A stretch of DNA of 9,521 nucleotides from Phenylobacterium sp. (GTDB lineage: Bacteria > Pseudomonadota > Alphaproteobacteria > Caulobacterales > Caulobacteraceae): the NCBI GenBank assembly GCA_019264505.1, contig JAHUZY010000039.1, positions 1-9,521 on the forward strand. Reading direction: 5' to 3'. The notes under the pieces are model-generated. The model was not told the DNA's origin, searched no databases, and saw only the letters and a list, made by a program, of their open reading frames with translations. The position numbers were made by a program, and so were the translations under genes. Shown piece after piece: positions 1 through 6,200 of this stretch. Positions within the stretch are counted from its first letter, which is position 1. The number at the start of each line of letters is the position of its first letter.

Positions 1-389
1 ATCTCAGCGATGTCGCGGCCCCACGGGTCAAGGCAGCGCGCCACCAACCGGCCGTGCGAGGGCGGTCCGGCCTGACGACAGTTCAGGGGATGGTCGGCGA
101 CCGCGGCCGCCAAGTAGCGGGTGGCCACGGGACCATTCACCGTCGAGGCTTCCGGCGCATCAATCCCCCACAGCCTGATCTTCTCCTTGCCGATCCAGAA
201 GGTGTCGCCGTCGACCACGCGCGAGACGGAACCGATGACGGGGCGGAAAGTCGGAAGCGGCGGGGCCTGGTCCCGCAGCCCGCCGACGACACGCGGCCCG
301 GCCAAAGCAAGCGCCACGGCGCCGAAGGCCAGGAAAAGACCAGCGTTCAGCGACACTCGCGGCCGGCGAAATCGTAGGAACCGCATCAT
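1..389 (-). CDS. SNase-family (thermonuclease-like) nuclease, 3' end beyond the left edge
   Basis: This is the N-terminal 129 residues of a staphylococcal-nuclease-fold protein, read right to left and still open at position 1. A short basic N-terminus (MMRFLRFRRPR) is followed by a hydrophobic stretch at about residues 14-31, a signal peptide or membrane anchor, so the enzyme should act in the periplasm or outside the cell. The nuclease domain starts near residue 51. It shows VVDGDT (58-63), IRLWGIDAPE (71-80) and HGR (112-114). By alignment with staphylococcal nuclease, D62, R72, D77, E80 and R114 match the Ca2+-binding and catalytic set (D21, R35, D40, E43, R87), so the visible part looks active. 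The family cleaves DNA or RNA phosphodiester bonds. A second ATG at 386 has better spacing (7 bases) from a GAGG at 394-397 and may be the true start. It is transcribed away from the virB operon, and its link to conjugation is only by position. Confidence 0.88.
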   Translation of the reverse strand, partial: MMRFLRFRRPRVSLNAGLFLAFGAVALALAGPRVVGGLRDQAPPLPTFRPVIGSVSRVVDGDTFWIGKEKIRLWGIDAPEASTVNGPVATRYLAAAVADHPLNCRQAGPPSHGRLVARCLDPWGRDIAE

Positions 390-596
390 CGCGCCTCAAA
401 CCCCCCGTTTCTGGGTCGATGCAGCCCACCGCCGGTCCCTGGGCTTCTCTGCCGAAAACGCGAGGCTTTCCCCGGAACGCCAATTGCAGCGCCTGCTGTG
501 GCGATGGCGGTTGTCCAACTCGCAGGTCATAGGAACCAGCGACGCAAGAATAACTTGTCGGGTGTTAGCCCGCCAATTGGGGGATGCCGGGTGGGA

Positions 597-658
597 GGGC
601 GCTTTAGCGCCCGGGGCGTAGCCGCGACGCGGCGAAAGCGGGCGGGGGCGAAGCCCCC
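597..658. repeat. Cluster of three adjacent GC-rich hairpins
   Basis: Three perfect stem-loops lie almost end to end. The first is GGGCGC-TTTA-GCGCCC at 597-612. The second is GCCGCG-A-CGCGGC at 621-633, where the single central base means the innermost pairs must open. The third is GGGGGC-GAA-GCCCCC at 644-658, which contains GCGAAGC, a sequence known to form an exceptionally stable DNA mini-hairpin. None is followed by a T tract on either strand, and the flanking genes diverge, so a terminator role is unlikely. Similar stacked palindromes occur as dispersed repeats and near plasmid origins; which applies here cannot be told from one copy. Confidence 0.6.
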
Positions 659-875
659 CAAGAGGCGGTGTCGTGGGCGTGGTTTCGGCTGCCGCGGCGT
701 CAGGTCGAGGATCCGCAGCCGAATTCGTGTTGCTGCGATGTTCCAATCCGGGACTCCGCTCAAAAAACACAATGGCTCCGCTTGCCTTCAGATGCAGTGC
801 GCCGCAGGGTTGCACCAGGCTTTCAGCCGACTCCCCCAAAAATAGCACTTGATCAGCGAATCGCGTCGGGCTTAC

Positions 876-901
876 TGTCGTATTTGTCGGGAAATACGAC
901 A
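876..901. promoter_or_regulatory. Perfect 10-bp inverted repeat, candidate operator
   Basis: TGTCGTATTT at 876-885 is the exact reverse complement of AAATACGACA at 892-901, with a 6-base spacer GTCGGG. Arm length, spacing and AT-rich inner halves are typical of a site bound by a dimeric helix-turn-helix repressor, and it lies about 170 bases upstream of virB1. It is overlapped by a second, imperfect repeat: TTGTCGGGAAA at 884-894 against TTTCCGGACAA at 903-913 (one mismatch). The symmetry is seen directly; control of the virB operon is inference, and no clear promoter hexamers were found to anchor it. Confidence 0.5.
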
Positions 902-1058
902 TTTTCCGGACAAGTACCGGCTTAGGGCGCGCGGCTGGCGCTGCGCGGCGAATGATGGCGCTCGCGTCGAGATTGCAGTGCATTAGGAGCGTCACGCGTT
1001 CCGAAGCCTTGTCAGGCAAGGGCCTACGCTGTGCGCCTGGAATGCTCACTCATGTGAC

Positions 1059-1064
1059 GAGGAG
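1059..1064 (+). promoter_or_regulatory. Ribosome-binding site of virB1
   Basis: GAGGAG lies 9 bases before the ATG at 1074 and supports that start for the first gene of the operon. Confidence 0.7.
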
Positions 1065-1073
1065 CGCCGGCTG

Positions 1074-1715
1074 ATGGTCTTGGAGTTCGCCGCAGTCCTG
1101 GCGCTCGCCCAGCGGTGTGCTCCGTCCGTCGCCCCCGAGACCATGCTGTCCATCGTTCAGGTGGAGAGCCACAATAACCCGCTAGCCATCAACGTGAATG
1201 GCGCGGCCGATCCAGCGCCGGCGCGCACGGCCGAAGAAGCGATCCGCATGGCTGAGGCGCTGATCCGCCAGGGCCGCAGCGTCGATCTCGGGCTCGGGCA
1301 GATCAACAGCAAGAATCTTGACTGGCTCGGCATGACGGTCGCCGACGCCTTCGACCCGTGCCGCAATCTGGCCGGCGCGGCTAAGGTCCTCGAGGCCGGC
1401 TATCTCAGCGCGGCCCGCCAAGCGCCTCAGCAGCAGGCGCTTCGGATGGCCTTCTCCGCCTACAACACCGGAGACCATCGCCGCGGCTTCGCCAACGGCT
1501 ACGTCGCCAAGGTCGAGGCCGCCGCGAGCCGGGTCGTGCCGGCCCGCGGGGGCGTCAGCCCCACCCCTCCTCCCGCTCCGACGCCTGCGCAGCTCGCCCA
1601 GGAGATCGCCGCGGAGAACCTTTCCGGGCAGGCGCCTTTGGCCGAGCCCGAACCGCCCACGTGGGACGTGTTCGGCCGCACGAAGGCCTCGCCCGTCCTC
1701 GTGTTCGGAAGGTGA
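1074..1715 (+). CDS. virB1: VirB1-like lytic transglycosylase
   Basis: This 213-residue protein belongs to the VirB1/Slt-type lytic transglycosylases, which cut the glycan strands of peptidoglycan so that the secretion channel can pass. The catalytic glutamate is E31 in the motif QVESHNNP. The supporting family motifs follow: GLGQIN at 73-78 and SAYNTG at 128-133. C15 and C96 could form a disulfide in the periplasm. The region after about residue 155 is rich in Pro and Ala and probably a disordered tail. No clear signal peptide is visible, as in several relatives. ATG 1074 is chosen for its GAGGAG. It is the first gene of the operon, and its stop lies five bases before the next start. Confidence 0.93.
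   Translation: MVLEFAAVLALAQRCAPSVAPETMLSIVQVESHNNPLAINVNGAADPAPARTAEEAIRMAEALIRQGRSVDLGLGQINSKNLDWLGMTVADAFDPCRNLAGAAKVLEAGYLSAARQAPQQQALRMAFSAYNTGDHRRGFANGYVAKVEAAASRVVPARGGVSPTPPPAPTPAQLAQEIAAENLSGQAPLAEPEPPTWDVFGRTKASPVLVFGR
1707..1712 (+). promoter_or_regulatory. Ribosome-binding site deciding the start of the 127-residue gene
   Basis: GGAAGG ends 8 bases before ATG 1721. An upstream in-frame ATG at 1661 lies inside virB1 and has no comparable site, so 1721 is preferred. Confidence 0.5.
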
Positions 1716-1720
1716 TCGAG

Positions 1721-2104
1721 ATGATCGCCTTCCATGACGTCAAACGTGACCACGGCCGCCGACGCGACATATGCTGGACCCCTTGTGAGCATGGGGTGTG
1801 GCGTATGCCCGAGGCGACGATCCGGGAGCGAATGCTGACGAGCCTGCGGCCAAGAAGCGGCAGGGTCGTTGGCGTGCGGATCGTCGAGGCGACCGACAGT
1901 ACATGGACAATGTACGTCACGTTGAGCTGGAAGAGCGGAGAATACCTCGTCTCCGTCTACGGCTCTACGAAACCAAAGCGGTACAAACATTTAGCCGCCG
2001 CGGTCGCCCACTGTCGGGATGCGTACAAATACTACGGCCCGATAATTCTCGAAACTGAGAAGCAGGAGCCTCCCCCCCATGATGAGCTCACAAGCCATCA
2101 CTAG
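1721..2104 (+). CDS. Unrecognised 127-residue protein between virB1 and virB2
   Basis: I do not recognise this gene as a member of a named family. It encodes a soluble-looking protein with no signal peptide or membrane segment. The N-terminal 45 residues are basic, with CWTPCEH at 18-24; two Cys and one His are too few for an obvious zinc finger. The second half is aromatic-rich and looks beta-then-alpha: MYVTLSWKSGEYLVSVYG (64-81), then a basic RYKHLAAAVAHCRDAYKYYGPI (87-108, shown here in parts: RYKHLAAAV, AHCRDAYKYYGPI). Small plasmid proteins of unknown function often have this pattern. It starts 5 bases after virB1 and its last 26 bases overlap virB2, so it is co-expressed. Its GC content is lower than that of virB4. 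From memory, some MPF-T plasmids carry a small transcriptional regulator in this slot, but no helix-turn-helix is evident. Confidence 0.68.
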   Translation: MIAFHDVKRDHGRRRDICWTPCEHGVWRMPEATIRERMLTSLRPRSGRVVGVRIVEATDSTWTMYVTLSWKSGEYLVSVYGSTKPKRYKHLAAAVAHCRDAYKYYGPIILETEKQEPPPHDELTSHH

Positions 2105-2414
2105 CCAGGCGCCGGTCGCGCGGATCACGACCGCGCGCCGGGTCGGCGCAATTGCGTTCGCCACCATCGTCTTCACCCTCGGCCTGGTCGAACCGGCCCT
2201 CGCCCAGAACGTCGAAGGGCTGCTGCAGAACATCCTGGACCTCCTCACCGGCAATACGGCCCGGCTGCTCGCCGTCATCGCCGTCGTGCTCCTGGGGATC
2301 GCCTGCATGTTCGGCCTGTTCGACTGGCGCCGCATCGCCATCGTCGTCGTCGGGATCGTCGTGGTGTTTGGCGCCGCGGAGATCGTCAACCTGCTGACGG
2401 GCGGCGCGGCCTAA
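2079..2414 (+). CDS. virB2: VirB2 major pilin (prepilin)
   Basis: The 111-residue precursor has a long signal peptide with a likely signal-peptidase I site after ALA at residue 42, leaving a mature pilin of about 69 residues that begins with Gln. The mature part has the family's two hydrophobic helices, about 62-81 and 86-105, separated by a short basic turn (FDWRR, 81-85), and stores in the inner membrane before extrusion into the pilus. Two tandem ATGs occur (2079, 2082); an AGGAG at 2064-2068 followed by a run of seven C supports either. The gene begins inside the end of the preceding gene (26-base overlap). Confidence 0.92.
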   Translation: MMSSQAITSQAPVARITTARRVGAIAFATIVFTLGLVEPALAQNVEGLLQNILDLLTGNTARLLAVIAVVLLGIACMFGLFDWRRIAIVVVGIVVVFGAAEIVNLLTGGAA

Positions 2415-2440
2415 CGGCCCGCCGTCTCGCCGCGCGGCTC

Positions 2441-2476
2441 CGGGGGGCTGGCGTGCGGCGGGTGGAGATCCCCCCG
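2441..2476 (+). promoter_or_regulatory. Possible stem-loop around the virB3 ribosome-binding site
   Basis: CGGGGGG at 2441-2447 pairs perfectly with CCCCCCG at 2470-2476. The 22-base loop carries GGAG (2464-2467), the presumed virB3 Shine-Dalgarno, and the stem ends two bases before ATG 2479. It lies in the 64-base virB2-virB3 gap, the largest gap in the operon. Protecting the pilin message or tuning virB3 translation would be plausible roles, but neither is shown. Confidence 0.35.
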
Positions 2477-2478
2477 TC

Positions 2479-2817
2479 ATGGAAGACGACGAACGCATCA
2501 CCGAAGACACCCTGTTCCTGGCCTGCACGCGGCCGGCCATGGTCCTGGGCGTCCCTGTCGAAGCGATGGCGATGAACGTCATCGTCACCGGCTTCATCTA
2601 CCTGGTCGGACACAGCCTGCTCTACCTGAGCGTTGGCGTGGCGCTGCACTTCATCTTCCGGGCCATCGTCAAGCACGACCACAACGCCTTCCGGGTGCTG
2701 TTCATGTGGTTGGAGACGAAGGGCCGGGCCCGCAACCGCGGCTGGTGGGGCGGAAGCTCGCCTTCGCCGCTGAAGGTGCTGCGCCACTACAGCAAGAAGG
2801 ACTTCCCGAATGGGTAA
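2479..2817 (+). CDS. virB3: VirB3 inner-membrane component
   Basis: The 112-residue protein is a typical VirB3, a small inner-membrane subunit that works with the VirB4 ATPase in pilus assembly. The N-terminus is acidic (MEDDERITEDTLF), followed by CTRP at 16-19, a characteristic stretch in the family. Two hydrophobic segments follow at about 21-42 and 44-62, then a basic cytoplasmic tail with a Trp-Gly patch (RGWWGG, 87-92). The start at 2479 is preceded by GGAG at 2464-2467, 11 bases away. Its stop overlaps the virB4 start by 8 bases, so the two partners are probably translationally coupled; in some other systems virB3 and virB4 are fused. Confidence 0.92.
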   Translation: MEDDERITEDTLFLACTRPAMVLGVPVEAMAMNVIVTGFIYLVGHSLLYLSVGVALHFIFRAIVKHDHNAFRVLFMWLETKGRARNRGWWGGSSPSPLKVLRHYSKKDFPNG

Positions 2818-5215
2818 GGCTGCGGCCCTCCGTGTCGCGCCGACGGCGCGCGCGCCTACCGGCGTCCTGAAGCGCGAGACCGAGCTGGGGAGCAACCTGC
2901 CCTACGCTCGACACGTCTCGGACCACGTCGTCGCGCTCGACAGCCGGGCCTTGATGATCTGCTTCAAGCTCGATGGCGCGTCCTTTGAGACCGCCGACGT
3001 GCGCGACATCAACGACTGGCACGCCAAGCTCAACAACGCTTGGCGCAATCTGGCCGACGAACGCCTGGCGATCTGGACGCACATCGTGCGCCGTGAGGAT
3101 CGCGGCTACCCCGAGGGAAAGTTCCGCTCCGACTTCGCCCGCGGCCTTGACGCCGAGTACCGCAAGCGGGTCACCGGCACGCGACTCTTCACCAACGACC
3201 TCTACGTCACCCTCGTGCTGCACCCGGGCCGCGACGCGGCCGAACGCGCGGCGGCCTTCTTTGGTCGCCTGCGCGCCCGCAGCAAGGCGGGCCTCGAGGT
3301 GGACGAGGACGCGATCCGCACCCTCGAAGACAAGGGGCGGGATCTCCTTCAATACCTCTCTCGGTACGGCGTTCGGCCGCTGGGCCTCTACGAACACAAC
3401 GGCCTTTGGTTCTCCGAGCCCATGGAGTTGCTGCACCTGGTGCTCACCGGCCGCCCGCAGCGCATGCCACTCGTCCGCGGTCATCTCGGTCACGCCCTCT
3501 ACACCTGCCGAGTGATCTTCGGCCGCGAGGCGCTGGAGATCCGCGAACCGGGCGAGGAAAAGTTCGCCGGCATCTTCGGCGTGAAGGAATACCCGGCCGC
3601 CACCCGGCCTGGGCTGTGGGACGGACTTCTGCGCGCCAAGTACCCGTTCGTTGCGACCCAGTCGTTCGCCTTCCTGTCAAAGGCCTCGGCGCGCGCCATC
3701 ATGGAGCGCAAGCAGAACCAGCTCATCAAGGCCAACGACCGCGCGCACTCCCAGGTCGACGGCCTCAACGACGCCATTGACGACCTGGTGAGCAACCGCT
3801 TCGTCATGGGCGAGCATCAGTTCTCGATGCTGGTCTACGGCGCCAGCACCAAGGAGCTGGCCGACAACATGTCGGCAGCGCGCGCCACCTTGGCCGACTC
3901 CGGCCTCGTCGTGGCCCGCGAGGACCTGGCGCTGGAGGCGGCCTTCTGGGCCCAGTTTCCCGGCAACTTCGCCAAGCGCAGCCGTCCGGCGGCGATCAAC
4001 TCGCGTAACTTCGCGGCGCTGTCGCCGTTCCACACCTATCCGTCCGGCCGGCCGAGCGGCAACCATTGGGGTCCGGCGGTCGCGCTCCTGCGGACCTCGG
4101 CCCTCTCGCCGTTCTACTTCAACTTCCACGCCGGCGACCTCGGCCACACCTTCATCTGCGGCCCGTCCGGATCGGGGAAGACGGTCGTCCAGAACTTTAT
4201 GCTCGCCCAGCTCGAGAAGTTCGGCGTGCAGCAGGTCTTCATCGACAAGGACCGCGGCGCCGAGATCTTCATTCGGGCGTCCGGCGGCGCCTACCTGACG
4301 CTGAAGAACGGCGCGCCCACGGGCTTCGCCCCGTTCAAGGCGCTCGAATACAACCCCGCCAACCTCGTCTTCCTGTCGCAGCTGGTCCGCAAGCTCGTCA
4401 CCCCGCACGATCGGCCGCTGAGCGTGCAGGAGGAGCGGCTGATCGCCGACGGCATCGCCGCCCTGCAGCCGATGGAGCCCCGCCACAGGTCGCTGCTCGC
4501 GCTGCGCCAGCTCCTAGGCCAGCGCGACGCCGAAGGGATCGGGGCTCGCCTGGAGAAGTGGACTCGCGCCGGCGCCCTTGGCTGGGTCCTCGACAACGAC
4601 GCCGACCAGATCTCGCTCGATGGGCGCCTGCTCGGGTTCGACATGTCGGATTTCCTCGACAACGCCGAGGTCCGCACGCCGATCATGATGTACCTCTTCC
4701 ACCGGCTCGAAGCCCTCGTGGACGGGCGTCGCCTCGTCGTCGACATCGACGAGTTCTGGAAGGCGCTGGGCGACGAGAGCTTCCGCGGTCTCGCCCAGGA
4801 CGGGCTCAAGACCTACCGGAAGAAAAACGCCTTCATGGTGTTCGGCACGCAAAGTCCGGCCGATGTCCTGCGCTCTGAGATCTCGCACACGATCCTGGAG
4901 CAATGCCCCACCAAAATCTTCCTGCCGAACCCCTACGGCCAGGCCCGCGACTACGTCGAGGGCTTTGGCCTCACCCGTGAGGAATTCCGGCTGATCCGCG
5001 AGGAGCTTTCGCCGGAGTCGCGGATGTTCCTCGTCAAGCAGGGGCACAACTCCGTGGGCGTCGAGCGGAACCTCGGCGGCCTCGAAGACGAGTTGGCGGT
5101 CCTGTCCGGCCGGGCGGAGACCGTCGAGCTGCTGGACCGTATCCAGGCCCAGCACGGCGACGACCCGGCCGTTTGGGGGCCGATCTTCCACCAAGAGCGA
5201 CGGAGAATCCTATGA
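2810..5215 (+). CDS. virB4: VirB4 secretion and pilus-assembly ATPase
   Basis: At 801 residues this is a full-length VirB4/TrbE/CagE-family ATPase, which sits at the inner-membrane base of the channel and uses ATP for pilus biogenesis and substrate export. The N-terminal half (to about residue 420) is the CagE/TrbE/VirB domain. The RecA-like motor follows, with Walker A GPSGSGKT at 451-458 and Walker B VVDIDE ending at D647-E648. The conserved GTQSP at 679-683 lies in the later part of the motor. All nucleotide-binding residues that can be seen are intact. AAGGA about 10 bases before ATG 2810 supports the start. It overlaps virB3 by 8 bases, and its TGA overlaps the ATG of virB5. Confidence 0.97.
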   Translation: MGKAAALRVAPTARAPTGVLKRETELGSNLPYARHVSDHVVALDSRALMICFKLDGASFETADVRDINDWHAKLNNAWRNLADERLAIWTHIVRREDRGYPEGKFRSDFARGLDAEYRKRVTGTRLFTNDLYVTLVLHPGRDAAERAAAFFGRLRARSKAGLEVDEDAIRTLEDKGRDLLQYLSRYGVRPLGLYEHNGLWFSEPMELLHLVLTGRPQRMPLVRGHLGHALYTCRVIFGREALEIREPGEEKFAGIFGVKEYPAATRPGLWDGLLRAKYPFVATQSFAFLSKASARAIMERKQNQLIKANDRAHSQVDGLNDAIDDLVSNRFVMGEHQFSMLVYGASTKELADNMSAARATLADSGLVVAREDLALEAAFWAQFPGNFAKRSRPAAINSRNFAALSPFHTYPSGRPSGNHWGPAVALLRTSALSPFYFNFHAGDLGHTFICGPSGSGKTVVQNFMLAQLEKFGVQQVFIDKDRGAEIFIRASGGAYLTLKNGAPTGFAPFKALEYNPANLVFLSQLVRKLVTPHDRPLSVQEERLIADGIAALQPMEPRHRSLLALRQLLGQRDAEGIGARLEKWTRAGALGWVLDNDADQISLDGRLLGFDMSDFLDNAEVRTPIMMYLFHRLEALVDGRRLVVDIDEFWKALGDESFRGLAQDGLKTYRKKNAFMVFGTQSPADVLRSEISHTILEQCPTKIFLPNPYGQARDYVEGFGLTREEFRLIREELSPESRMFLVKQGHNSVGVERNLGGLEDELAVLSGRAETVELLDRIQAQHGDDPAVWGPIFHQERRRIL

Positions 5216-5961
5216 GAACCCGACTCCTCGGGGCGGCGGCGGCCGCCTTGATGCTTGCGGCTGCGGCGCCCGCCTCGGCGCAGATGACCGTGACTGACCC
5301 CGGCGCCTACGTCCGGATGCTGCGACAGCTCAATGAGGCAAGAGCCCAACTGCAGGAGCTCCAGACACAGGTTCGGCAAGGAACCGAGCTGATCTCCCAA
5401 GGCCAGCGGCTCTACGACGACTTCAACAAGCTCACCAACGTGAACAGCCTCGCCGGTGTCCTGAACAATCCGGCGCTGCGGCGTTATCTGCCCGCTGAAG
5501 TGCAGGACACCTCTCGCCTGCTCAACGGCACGCTGTCTGATCTCGGCTCGATCGGCACCCGCGCCTCGTCCATTCGCGACGCCAACCGCCTCTTCACGCC
5601 GGTCACGTCCGGGCTCTCCACCGTCGAACAATATTACCAGGACTCCCTCATGAAATCTGGCGACCGCGCCGCGCGAGACATCGCCTTGGGGGAGAGCGCG
5701 TACCGCACCGCCGCCGAGCGGCAAGCCGGACTCGACGAGCTTCGAATGGCCCTGAGCAACGCCAGGACCGCGAAGGAGGTCATGGACCTTCAGGCGCGGA
5801 TCGACGCCGAACAGGCGCTGATCGCCAATGACCAGATGCAGCTTCAAGGCCTCGCGATGATGCAGGACGCTGAGCGCCGGCTGGCAGAACAGCGCGACCG
5901 CGAAGCGCGGGCCGCCATGTATCGTCAAACGATGGACGACTACCGGGCGGGCTTCCAATGA
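5212..5961 (+). CDS. virB5: VirB5 minor pilus subunit
   Basis: The 249-residue protein matches the VirB5/TrbJ family, a pilus-tip subunit thought to mediate contact with the recipient. A signal peptide with a cleavage site after ASA (residue 23) precedes a mature, almost wholly alpha-helical protein. Long Gln- and Arg-rich helices at about 34-66 and 160-240 are likely coiled coils. The start at 5212 overlaps the virB4 stop (ATGA) and places the signal peptide exactly at the N-terminus; an upstream in-frame ATG at 5173 would lie inside virB4. The last residues, TMDDYRAGFQ (240-249), closely resemble the C-terminus of the next protein. Its TGA overlaps the eexN ATG. Confidence 0.9.
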   Translation: MRTRLLGAAAAALMLAAAAPASAQMTVTDPGAYVRMLRQLNEARAQLQELQTQVRQGTELISQGQRLYDDFNKLTNVNSLAGVLNNPALRRYLPAEVQDTSRLLNGTLSDLGSIGTRASSIRDANRLFTPVTSGLSTVEQYYQDSLMKSGDRAARDIALGESAYRTAAERQAGLDELRMALSNARTAKEVMDLQARIDAEQALIANDQMQLQGLAMMQDAERRLAEQRDREARAAMYRQTMDDYRAGFQ

Positions 5962-6188
5962 GAGCGGCTGGCGTCCCGTTCATCCTTCCGCTGCTGGTCG
6001 GCCTCGCCGCATGCCAGCCGGAGCCGCGCTCCGCCTCCTATTTCGAGGCGCATCCGCAAGAGCGAGTCGAGGTGGTCGCGGACTGCCGCATCGGCACGCA
6101 CCGGGGCGAGGAGTGCAAAAACGCTCAATTCGCCGCCGAGAAGGCCGCGCGCACCAAAACTATGAACGACTACAGGAGCGGCTTTTAG
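5958..6188 (+). CDS. eexN: EexN-family lipoprotein (entry exclusion)
   Basis: This 76-residue protein has a lipoprotein signal peptide ending in the lipobox LAAC (C19). The mature part carries the EexN-like pattern SYFEAHPQER, then DC (C43) and EECKNAQFAAEKA with C53; the two Cys could form a disulfide. EexN and the related TrbK proteins reduce redundant transfer into cells that already carry the element, and lie between virB5 and virB6 in many conjugative MPF-T clusters. This gene therefore favours DNA conjugation over effector secretion. It starts in an ATGA overlap with virB5. The tail TMNDYRSGF (68-76) nearly repeats the end of VirB5. Without the family pattern it would be read as a VirB7-like lipoprotein, but a better VirB7 follows virB6. 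Confidence 0.8.
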   Translation: MRAAGVPFILPLLVGLAACQPEPRSASYFEAHPQERVEVVADCRIGTHRGEECKNAQFAAEKAARTKTMNDYRSGF

Positions 6189-6200
6189 CCGCCGAGCGCC

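Larger units (their letters stand above)
390..1073. other. Divergent intergenic region (684 bases), no convincing gene
   Basis: This stretch separates the leftward nuclease gene from the rightward virB operon, so it should contain the start signals for both. Open frames run through it on both strands, but their translations are low-complexity, Arg-, Pro- and Ala-rich, resemble no family I know, and no frame has a persuasive start and ribosome-binding site. What can be seen is a cluster of three GC-rich hairpins (597-658), a perfect 10-bp inverted repeat (876-901) overlapped by a second one (884-913), a small CCTTG/CAAGG repeat (1007-1021), and four copies of TTGTCNGG. I could not pick out a confident -35/-10 pair. 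An origin of transfer or replication here is possible but not shown. Confidence 0.7.

Noticed and set aside
498..845. Plus-strand open frame (115 residues) in the divergent region
   Set aside because: Much of it is translation of the hairpin repeats, giving basic low-complexity sequence; no family resemblance and no good start signal.
849..877. Possible promoter: TTGATC (849-854) and TTACTG (872-877), 17 bases apart
   Set aside because: The -35 is only fair and the -10 poor for either the general or the Caulobacter-type consensus. The spacing and the adjacent inverted repeat are suggestive but not enough for a feature.
1007..1021. CCTTG-TCAGG-CAAGG inverted repeat as a terminator
   Set aside because: The stem is only 5 bp, has no T tract, and lies just before the first gene of the operon.
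396..1049. Long minus-strand open frame (217 residues) across the divergent region
   Set aside because: Its translation is Arg-, Pro- and Ala-rich with no recognisable domain, it crosses the hairpin cluster, and it lacks a convincing ribosome-binding site. Open frames of this length are common by chance in GC-rich DNA.
2341..2365. TCG-rich short tandem repeat in virB2
   Set aside because: It encodes the Ile/Val-rich second membrane helix of the pilin and is explained by codon preference.
2429..2438. GCCGCGCGGC palindrome between virB2 and virB3
   Set aside because: With no spacer it would not form a stable hairpin on its own, and such decamers are common at this GC content.
2702..3493. Long minus-strand open frames opposite virB4 (also 3677-4486 and 4514-5194)
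   Set aside because: They are mirror frames of a strongly supported ATPase gene with high third-position GC, and their translations show no domain.
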